The notes beneath the pieces were generated by a model. The model saw only the letters and a program-made list of their open reading frames with translations, made no database searches and was not told where the DNA came from. Positions 58,166 through 64,000 of a stretch of 64,000 nt of DNA are shown piece after piece (position 1 is the stretch's first letter; each line of letters starts with the position of its first letter). Source of the stretch: Mesorhizobium carmichaelinearum (GTDB lineage: Bacteria > Pseudomonadota > Alphaproteobacteria > Rhizobiales > Rhizobiaceae); assembly GCF_900199455.1 (NCBI RefSeq), contig NZ_FZQR01000003.1, positions 580,001 through 644,000 of the forward strand, read 5' to 3'. The position numbers and the translations under genes are program-made.

Positions 58166-60148
58166 CGACGCCGCGGCAAGCGGCGCGGGCGGTTCTGACC
58201 TGTCGTCGGTGATCCTGTCATCCGGCGCCACCGAAACGCACCCACGGCCGGCGGCCTTGGCCGCATAGCAGGCGGCGTCGGCCTTTGCGATGATCTCGTC
58301 GACTTCGCCGCAATTGGCGTAGATCGCCGCCAGGCCGATGCTGGCGCCGATCGCGTGCGGCCGGCCGTCCCAGGTGAAGTTCAGCCCGGCTATCGCGTCG
58401 ATGACGGAGCGCGCCGCGATCCTGGCGCCCGCGGTCGAACCCGATTTCAGGATGACCGCGAATTCGTCGCCGCCCAGGCGCGCGACGATGTCTTCAGGAC
58501 CAAGCACACCGCGCACGGCCTCCGCGACCCGCCTCAGCAAGGCGTCGCCTGCGGCGTGGCCACCCGTGTCGTTGACCAGCTTGAAATGGTCGAGGTCGAT
58601 GAACATGAACTGATGGCCGCTTCCGGCCGTCGTGCCGTCCTTGCGCGCCTGATCGACCAATCCCTCCATGGTTCGGATGAAGCTCGAGCGATTGGCAAGG
58701 CCGGTCAGCGCATCATGCGCGGCGGCGTGGGCAAGTTGGCGCTGCAGGGCGCGCGCATCGGTGAAGTCCTGGAAGACGATGACCAGCCCGCAGAATTCGT
58801 TGCGCTCGTTCATGATCGGCGACACGACCTGGCGGATGCTGCAGCGTGTGTCGTCGCGGCGGATCAGCACGGCACGGCTGTTCTGGTCGGAAGGCGCCTC
58901 CGCGCCGATCGCCGGCCGCGTCACGCCGATCCTGTGACCTGTCTCCTCATCGACCGCCCAATAGACATGGCCGAGCGTCTTGCCGAGCGCCGCCTCGCCG
59001 GAAACGCCGGTCAGCTTCTCGGCAACCGGGTTCATGAAGGTGACGCGATTGGCCGCATCGGTGCAGATGACGGCATCGCCGATCGACTGCAGCGTCACCC
59101 GGAGCCGTTCTTTCTCGTCGGCCAGCATTGCCGCCGACAGGGTCAGGCGCTCTTCGGCCTGCTTGCGCCGGGTGATGTCGGTCAGGCTGCCGATGGCCCT
59201 GATCAGACGCCCGTCCCCGTCGCGCTCGATGGCCTTGCCGCGGTCGAGGATCCAGACCCAGCGGCCATCCTTGTGGCGCATCCTGAACTCGGCCTCGAAA
59301 AACTCTGTCTGTCCGTCAAGGTGGGCGCGGTCCGCTTCGGCGACGGTCTCGCGGTCGTCGGGATGGATCATGGTCAGCCAGCGGTCCGGATCGCCGTCGA
59401 GTTCGCCATCCGCATAACCCAGCATCTTGACCCAGGTTGAGGAATAGGTCGTGCCGCCTTTGCGCACGTCGAGATCCCAGACGCCCTGGCCGGCGCCGGC
59501 GAGCGCGAAATTCCAGCGCGTTTCGGCCTCTGCGATGCGCGCCTCGGCCTGCTTGCGCGCGTCGATGTCCTCGATTTGTGAGACGAGATAGAGCGGGCGC
59601 CCGCTTTTCTCGTCACGAATGACGGAACCGGCGAGATGCGCCCAGACAGCTGTGCCGTCCTTCTTGAGGTAACGCTTTTCGAACTGGAAGGCGTTGACCG
59701 TGCCCGCTTTGATGCCTTCCATGGTTTCCCGCCCGACATGCAGGTCGTCAGGATGGGTGATCTGGAAAAAGGTCAGCGCCTCGATCTCTTCGCGACTGTA
59801 GCCAAGCATCGAGGCGAAGGCCGGATTGGTTTCCAGAATACGCCCGTTCAGCCCGACAATGGCGATGCCGATCGCCGAATCCTGCATGGCCCTGCGAAAT
59901 CGCTGCTCGCTCTGCGCGATCTGCCGCCGGTCGGCAGAGATGCGAACGACAAACAGCCCGGCGAGGAAAAGCGCGCCGCCCGCAATGGCGACCGATATCT
60001 GAAGACAAAGTCTGAGTGCCTCGGCGCCAAGGTCCAGCCTCGACAGCATGACCGAGGCCACCGCAACAGCGAGGCCAGCCACAAGCAGCGCCGGCGCTGC
60101 GTGTCTGTGGAGCCTGATGGGTCCTGGTAATCTCACGATCCGTGCCAC
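58163..60148 (-). CDS. Multi-PAS GGDEF protein (putative diguanylate cyclase)
   Basis: Membrane-associated signalling protein. Two N-terminal helices, then three PAS domains: IVGLNGRILETNPAFASMLG, a PAS_3 block WNFALAGAGQGVWDLDV, and DAVICTDAANRVTFMNPVAE. The C-terminal GGDEF domain has an intact RLGGDEFAVIL. The inhibitory RxxD site is absent (GPED), so no classical product inhibition. No EAL domain. Start is uncertain: GTG 60148 is chosen; the frame opens to TTG 60247 and neither has a good ribosome site. TAG 58165-58163 comes from the repeat end. Confidence 0.88.
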   Translation of the reverse strand: MARIVRLPGPIRLHRHAAPALLVAGLAVAVASVMLSRLDLGAEALRLCLQISVAIAGGALFLAGLFVVRISADRRQIAQSEQRFRRAMQDSAIGIAIVGLNGRILETNPAFASMLGYSREEIEALTFFQITHPDDLHVGRETMEGIKAGTVNAFQFEKRYLKKDGTAVWAHLAGSVIRDEKSGRPLYLVSQIEDIDARKQAEARIAEAETRWNFALAGAGQGVWDLDVRKGGTTYSSTWVKMLGYADGELDGDPDRWLTMIHPDDRETVAEADRAHLDGQTEFFEAEFRMRHKDGRWVWILDRGKAIERDGDGRLIRAIGSLTDITRRKQAEERLTLSAAMLADEKERLRVTLQSIGDAVICTDAANRVTFMNPVAEKLTGVSGEAALGKTLGHVYWAVDEETGHRIGVTRPAIGAEAPSDQNSRAVLIRRDDTRCSIRQVVSPIMNERNEFCGLVIVFQDFTDARALQRQLAHAAAHDALTGLANRSSFIRTMEGLVDQARKDGTTAGSGHQFMFIDLDHFKLVNDTGGHAAGDALLRRVAEAVRGVLGPEDIVARLGGDEFAVILKSGSTAGARIAARSVIDAIAGLNFTWDGRPHAIGASIGLAAIYANCGEVDEIIAKADAACYAAKAAGRGCVSVAPDDRITDDRSEPPAPLAAAS

Positions 60149-60299
60149 CCCCGTGGGCAATCGCTTTTTCCCGTTAAAACCCTGAAGGATCGATTTTAAA
60201 GAAAGGTTGCGCCTGGGGTACTGATGACATGGACAACCGGCAAACAATTGCCGGCATGATTAAGGATCGGTATTCGCGGGTGTAGCCGCCGGTATCCTG

Positions 60300-60938
60300 C
60301 TACCAACGCACGAACAACCGCCCGCCAAGCGCACCAAGCAAGGCAAGCGCTGCGATGGCGATCGTGTACCAGGTGGCGACGAAAAGCGGCGAATCGTCGA
60401 AACAATGCGCGGCGTAGAAGGTCGCCGCCAGCCCGCCGGCGAGCAGGCCCGCGACCGCGCCGGCAAGCACCGGCCGTGTCGGCGCGCCATAGCGCAGCAT
60501 CCACAGGAAGATGGCCAGCGGGCCGATGCCGATCAGCGGGATGAAGCCCATGCAGATCATCATGTTGGAACCGACCATGCGCGTGCCCCACAGCGCCTCC
60601 GGCACCATGAAGAGTTCCAGCACCACCGCCACGGCCACCAGCACGGGCGCGGCCAGCATCCCTGCCATCGCCCACCGTGTCGAGGCCCCCGGCGTCGACA
60701 AAGCGCGGATCAGGGCGAAGGCGCTGACGGCCAGCACGATGGTGAAAACGAACTTGGAGAGGAAGCGCATCGTGTGCGCGGCCACCATGAAGTCCGGGCG
60801 CGGGCCGATCGTCAGCAGGAAAACGACTGCCGCGATGACAATGGCCGCACAGGCAGCCAGCCACCAGGCCGAGCGCAATGGCATCGCCTTGCTGCTTGCA
60901 TCGGCGTCGAGCGCCTTGATGAGATCCTCGGTCCTCAT
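60300..60938 (-). CDS. nrsF: Anti-sigma factor NrsF (DUF1109)
   Basis: Six-helix membrane anti-sigma protein of 212 aa that holds the ECF sigma factor SigF inactive; in Caulobacter it responds to heavy-metal stress through conserved cysteines. After a cytoplasmic N-terminus (MRTEDLIKALDADASS), helices follow to the end. Cys129 and Cys179 are the candidate sensing pair. ATG 60938 follows the sigma gene's TGA by one base; an in-frame start at 60953 also exists. Function inferred from family and operon. Confidence 0.88.
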   Translation of the reverse strand: MRTEDLIKALDADASSKAMPLRSAWWLAACAAIVIAAVVFLLTIGPRPDFMVAAHTMRFLSKFVFTIVLAVSAFALIRALSTPGASTRWAMAGMLAAPVLVAVAVVLELFMVPEALWGTRMVGSNMMICMGFIPLIGIGPLAIFLWMLRYGAPTRPVLAGAVAGLLAGGLAATFYAAHCFDDSPLFVATWYTIAIAALALLGALGGRLFVRW

Positions 60939-60939
60939 G

Positions 60940-61491
60940 TCATTCCCGCCCAAATCGGCCCTGCCCGAATCGCTTGGCTATGGCGGCGAGCCCACGATGC
61001 AGCGACACACGCACCGCCGTCTCGCTGATGCCGAACTTCGCTGCCGTTTCGCCGATCGAGCGGCCTTCCACCGATACGGCCGAGACCACCGAGCGCTGCG
61101 CCGGCGGCAACCCGTCCAGGGCCCGGTTGATGTCGCGCTCGCTGACGGTTTCGGTCTCCGGCTCGGCGAAGGTCTCGGCGATATCGTCGACATCGATTTC
61201 GATGCGCCGACCGCGCCGCCGGAACGCATCGATCAGCTTGAAGCGGGCAATGGCATAGATCCACGGCAGCACCGGCGCGTCCTGGCGCCAGGTATGCCGT
61301 TTCACATGAATGGCCAGCAAGGTTTCCTGCACGACATCCTCGGGATCGACCCCGCCCTGCACGATCTTGCGCCGGACAAAACCGCGCACCAGCGCGGCAA
61401 TCCGGTGCAGAAAGTCGGCGTAGGCCCTTTCATCTCCCGCGATCGCGGCCCGCAACAGCCGGGAAAGCTCGGCCTCGTCCTTGCCGCTCAC
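60940..61491 (-). CDS. sigF: ECF RNA polymerase sigma factor (SigF-like)
   Basis: Group 4 sigma factor of 183 aa. Sigma region 2 contains DPEDVVQETLLAIHVKRHTW, with PWIYAIARFKLIDAFRRRGR for -10 recognition. Region 4 has GLPPAQRSVVSAVSVEGRSI and the helix-turn-helix GETAAKFGISETAVRVSLHR. GTG 61491 has GGGGGAG upstream. Coupled with nrsF, so it is a typical ECF/anti-sigma pair. A matching GTAAC-N17-CGAA site lies just upstream, suggesting self-activation. Confidence 0.93.
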   Translation of the reverse strand: MSGKDEAELSRLLRAAIAGDERAYADFLHRIAALVRGFVRRKIVQGGVDPEDVVQETLLAIHVKRHTWRQDAPVLPWIYAIARFKLIDAFRRRGRRIEIDVDDIAETFAEPETETVSERDINRALDGLPPAQRSVVSAVSVEGRSIGETAAKFGISETAVRVSLHRGLAAIAKRFGQGRFGRE

Positions 61492-61511
61492 AAGAGTTCA
61501 CTCCCCCGATT

Positions 61512-61537
61512 TTCGTGTCTCGGCACTGATTTGTTAC
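61512..61537 (-). promoter_or_regulatory. Candidate SigF-dependent promoter of sigF-nrsF
   Basis: On the minus strand, GTAACA (plus 61532-61537), exactly 16 nt, then CGAA (plus 61512-61515). It resembles the Caulobacter SigF pattern GTAACC-N16-CGAA as I remember it. It lies 20 bases before the sigma gene's GTG start, implying a very short 5' leader. Confidence 0.7.
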
Positions 61538-61745
61538 GTGGCCGGCGAAATAATGTCCAAGCCAAACTATGGGCAAATCACGAAAGTTTGCGGGTCCTAA
61601 AGGCACAGCCGCATACCGGGTCACCTTACAGGCCTTGCGATCCAGTTTCGCGAGAAACCGTCGATTCAGGCCGCCATCACATGGAATTGTCCGCTTTGCA
61701 TCGACCTTTGCGCCTCAGCGACCGATTGAAGCAGACCAACAATGT

Positions 61746-61760
61746 TGACTATGCCTGTCA
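61746..61760 (+). promoter_or_regulatory. Candidate iron-responsive operator (RirA type)
   Basis: TGA-CTATGCCTG-TCA matches the rhizobial iron-responsive operator core TGA-N9-TCA. It lies 50 bp before the Fe(III)-binding protein gene and may overlap its promoter (TTGACT). It would repress when iron is sufficient. Confidence 0.55.
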
Positions 61761-61810
61761 GGTATCGATAGGTGCAGCGTGCAAAGACCAACGATATCGA
61801 GGATGACGCC

Positions 61811-62818
61811 ATGAAATTCACCCTTTCCGCCCTTGCTGGTGCCGCCGCACTTGCAATCAGCCTGGCTGCCGGTCCGGCGATGGCCGAGGACGCCGGCATC
61901 ATCGTCTACAACGCCCAGCACGAAAGCTTGGCCAAGGAATGGGCCGAAGGCTTCACCAAGGAAACCGGCATCAAGGTCACCTTGCGCAATGGCGGCGACA
62001 GCGACTTCTCCAACCAGATCGTCGCCGAAGGCGCCGCCTCGCCAGCCGACGTGTTCCTCACCGAAAACTCGCCAGCCATGGTGCTGGTCGAGAATGCCGG
62101 CCTGTTCGCGCCGGTCGACGCCGACACGCTGGCCCAGGTACCGCAGGACTACCAGGCCGCCAGCGGCAAATGGGTGGGCGTGGCCGCGCGCAGCACCGTC
62201 TTTGCCTACAACACGACCAAGCTCAAGGCCGACCAGTTGCCCAAGTCGCTGCTCGACCTCGCCGATCCGAGCTGGAAGGGCCGTTGGGCGGCCTCGCCCT
62301 CGGGCGCCGATTTCCAGGCCATCGTCAGCGCTTTGCTGCAACTCAAGGGTGAGGCCGCCACGGCGGACTGGCTGAAGGCGATGAAGGCGAATTTCACCGC
62401 CTACAAGGGCAACAGCACCGTGATGAAGGCGGTCAACGCCGGCGAGATCGAAGGCGGGGTGATCTATCACTATTACTACTTTGGCGATCAGGCCAAGACC
62501 GGCGAGAACAGCAAGAGCGTCGCGCTGCACTATTTCAAGAACCAGGATCCGGGCGCTTTCGTCTCGGTCTCCGGCGGCGGCGTGCTCGCCTCGAGCAAGC
62601 ATCCGAAGGAAGCCCAGGCCTTCCTGAAATGGGTGACCGGCAAGGGCGGCCAGGACGTGCTGAAGAACGGGACCTCCTTCGAATACGCTGTCGGTAAGGG
62701 TGCCGGGTCCAACCCGAAGCTGGTGCCGCTGGTCGATCTGCAGGCACCGAAGGTCGACCCCACGACGCTGAACTCCAAGAAGGTCACCGACCTGATGACG
62801 GCAGCCGGCTTGCTTTAG
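61811..62818 (+). CDS. fbpA: Fe(III) ABC transporter, periplasmic substrate-binding protein
   Basis: Binds ferric iron for an FbpABC-type importer. Signal peptide 1-25 (LAISLAAGPAMA). The mature chain begins EDAGIIVYNAQHESLAKEWA, and the Tyr pair that binds iron lies in YHYYYFGDQ. The family's QIVAEGAASPADVFLTENSP region is present. 335 aa. GAGGATGACGCC precedes ATG 61811. A terminator follows before the permease gene, so this subunit is probably made in excess. Confidence 0.93.
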   Translation: MKFTLSALAGAAALAISLAAGPAMAEDAGIIVYNAQHESLAKEWAEGFTKETGIKVTLRNGGDSDFSNQIVAEGAASPADVFLTENSPAMVLVENAGLFAPVDADTLAQVPQDYQAASGKWVGVAARSTVFAYNTTKLKADQLPKSLLDLADPSWKGRWAASPSGADFQAIVSALLQLKGEAATADWLKAMKANFTAYKGNSTVMKAVNAGEIEGGVIYHYYYFGDQAKTGENSKSVALHYFKNQDPGAFVSVSGGGVLASSKHPKEAQAFLKWVTGKGGQDVLKNGTSFEYAVGKGAGSNPKLVPLVDLQAPKVDPTTLNSKKVTDLMTAAGLL

Positions 62819-62851
62819 TTGCCGTTCGTCCTGATAAGGACGTCAGACCGT

Positions 62852-62886
62852 GCTCCCGCGGGACTTCCGCGGGAGCGTTTTGTTTT
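62852..62886 (+). terminator. Hairpin with T-run between iron-binding protein and permease genes
   Basis: Perfect 10-bp arms GCTCCCGCGG (62852-62861) and CCGCGGGAGC (62867-62876), then GTTTTGTTTT. This is a strong intrinsic terminator inside the operon that probably lowers permease expression relative to the binding protein. Confidence 0.85.
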
Positions 62887-62985
62887 CGAGATGGCATTCG
62901 TCGATGACGACACGCTGCGTTCCTGGCCGCGATCGCGGTTCTTCAATTGCTGCCGCTGGACGGCAGCGGCACGGCGTCTGACCTG

Positions 62986-64000
62986 ATGCAGTCCGCCGTC
63001 GATCTCACGCGCTCGGGCTTGCCGCCGAAGATGCGCAGAAGGCCGCAGCGGCGGGCGGCACCCTGGCTTGTCACTGCCGCTGTTCTCGTCTCGCTGCTCG
63101 CCCTTGTACCGCTCGCCTTCATCATCTGGATCGCGGTGCAGACCGGCTGGGAGACTGTCTACGCACTGGTCTTCCGGCCGCGCGTCGGCGAACTGCTGGT
63201 CAACACCACGCTGCTCGAGCTGCTGGCCGTGCCGATCGCCATCGTGCTGTCGGTCGCACTGGCCTGGCTGACCGAGCGCAGCGACCTGCCCGGCGCCCGG
63301 CTGTGGGCCTGGCTGTGCGTGGCGCCGCTCGCCATCCCCGCTTTCGTGCACTCCTATGCCTGGATCACCATGGTGCCCGGGCTGCACGGCCTGTGGGCTG
63401 GCGTGCTGGTGTCGGTGATCGCCTATTTCCCCTTCCTCTATCTGCCCATATCGGCGGCGCTGCGCCGTCTCGACCCCGCCCTCGAGGATGCGGCTGCCGC
63501 CCTTGGCCTTGGACCCTGGCGCGTCTTCTGGCGGGTCGTGCTGCCGCAGCTCAGGCTCGCCATCTGCGGCGGCTCGCTGCTGGTCGGACTGCATCTGCTG
63601 GCCGAATACGGCCTCTACGTCTTCATCCGCTTCGACACCTTCACCACCGCGATCGTCGACCAGTTCCAGTCGACCTTCAATGGACCGGCCGCCAACATGT
63701 TGGCCGGCGTGCTGGTGACTTGCTGCTTCGTGCTTCTGGGTCTCGAAGTGCTGGTGCGCGGCGAGGAGCGTTATGCCCGTGTCGGCTCCGGCGCGGCGCG
63801 CTACCAGCAGCGCACGAGGCTCGGCCGCGCCACCGTTCCGAGCCTGGCCTTGCTGGTCGTCACCACGCTGCTGGCGCTTGGTGTGCCGTTCGTCACCATC
63901 GGCCGCTGGCTCGTCGCCGGCGGCGCCGATGTCTGGCGTCTCGACGAGATCGGCCTGGCGCTCGGCCAGACGCTGTTCCTGGCGCTTGCCGGCGCGCTGC
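62986..64000 (+). CDS. fbpB: Fe(III) ABC transporter permease, 3'-truncated by window edge
   Basis: N-terminal part of an FbpB-like permease (two fused BPD_transp_1 halves in the family). Helices start at [20 protein letters not shown]. The first EAA loop is [20 protein letters not shown] followed by LPQLRLA. The second half begins at about residue 265 ([20 protein letters not shown]). The start is uncertain: ATG 62986 ([10 protein letters not shown]) or ATG 63031 (MRRRPQRR). No stop before the end of the window. Confidence 0.9.
   Translation, partial: MQSAVDLTRSGLPPKMRRRPQRRAAPWLVTAAVLVSLLALVPLAFIIWIAVQTGWETVYALVFRPRVGELLVNTTLLELLAVPIAIVLSVALAWLTERSDLPGARLWAWLCVAPLAIPAFVHSYAWITMVPGLHGLWAGVLVSVIAYFPFLYLPISAALRRLDPALEDAAAALGLGPWRVFWRVVLPQLRLAICGGSLLVGLHLLAEYGLYVFIRFDTFTTAIVDQFQSTFNGPAANMLAGVLVTCCFVLLGLEVLVRGEERYARVGSGAARYQQRTRLGRATVPSLALLVVTTLLALGVPFVTIGRWLVAGGADVWRLDEIGLALGQTLFLALAGAL

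Overview
The window looks like a chromosomal stretch of an alphaproteobacterium of the order Hyphomicrobiales, most like Mesorhizobium and its relatives. The signs are high G+C throughout, the DUF4167 and DUF1178 families, the lysC-ptsP-prfA-prmC order, several rhizobial-type palindromic intergenic repeats, and candidate RirA-type (TGA-N9-TCA), RpoH-type and SigF-type regulatory sites. Most genes are core functions. I see no insertion sequence, integrase, prophage, CRISPR array or rRNA operon. There is one tRNA, Leu(CAA).

Layout. 1-5300: end of an M23 endopeptidase gene, a DHA2 drug exporter, a TMEM175-type channel, an exported L,D-transpeptidase and a YjbR protein. 5300-15000 (all minus strand): lysC, ptsP (EI-Ntr), prfA/prmC (overlapping), DUF4167, then clpB behind a candidate heat-shock promoter. 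15200-19400: a CHASE3 hybrid histidine kinase convergent with a HAMP-PAS-GAF-GGDEF protein. 19600-26100: ubiG; a flavin reductase next to the remnant of a luciferase-like monooxygenase; an EamA exporter divergent from a MarR regulator with candidate operators; and the minus-strand run comF-grxC-nitrilase-DUF1178. 26100-33800: Flp pilin, mutT/GNAT, argJ, an exported caspase-like protein, an MFS exporter/TetR pair with two operators, and a parvulin. 34000-36800: secA.

37100-44700 is the least ordinary part. Four tightly coupled genes encode a Wzx-type flippase, a CelD/FemAB-like acyltransferase, an exported creatininase-fold protein with substituted metal ligands, and an exported beta-propeller. 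A coiled-coil protein of unknown function and a small beta-barrel protein follow, the latter with an 18-bp tandem repeat at its translation start. 44900-58000: tRNA-Leu, DUF3616, a YqaA-like membrane protein, dsbB, an HNH nuclease, alkA, gluQ, an EamA exporter, YihY, an SDR, a HIG1-type protein, a PduO-type adenosyltransferase, rhomboid, and etfBA with a 3-hydroxyacyl-CoA dehydrogenase. 58000-64000: a multi-PAS GGDEF protein, an ECF sigma/NrsF pair with a plausible self-regulated promoter, and the start of a Fe(III) ABC transporter.

The best leads are the creatininase/propeller cassette, a palindromic repeat whose ends supply the stop codons of two convergent genes, the SigF/NrsF autoregulatory site, and the luciferase-like remnant beside its orphaned flavin reductase. 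All calls come from reading the sequence; no database search was run.
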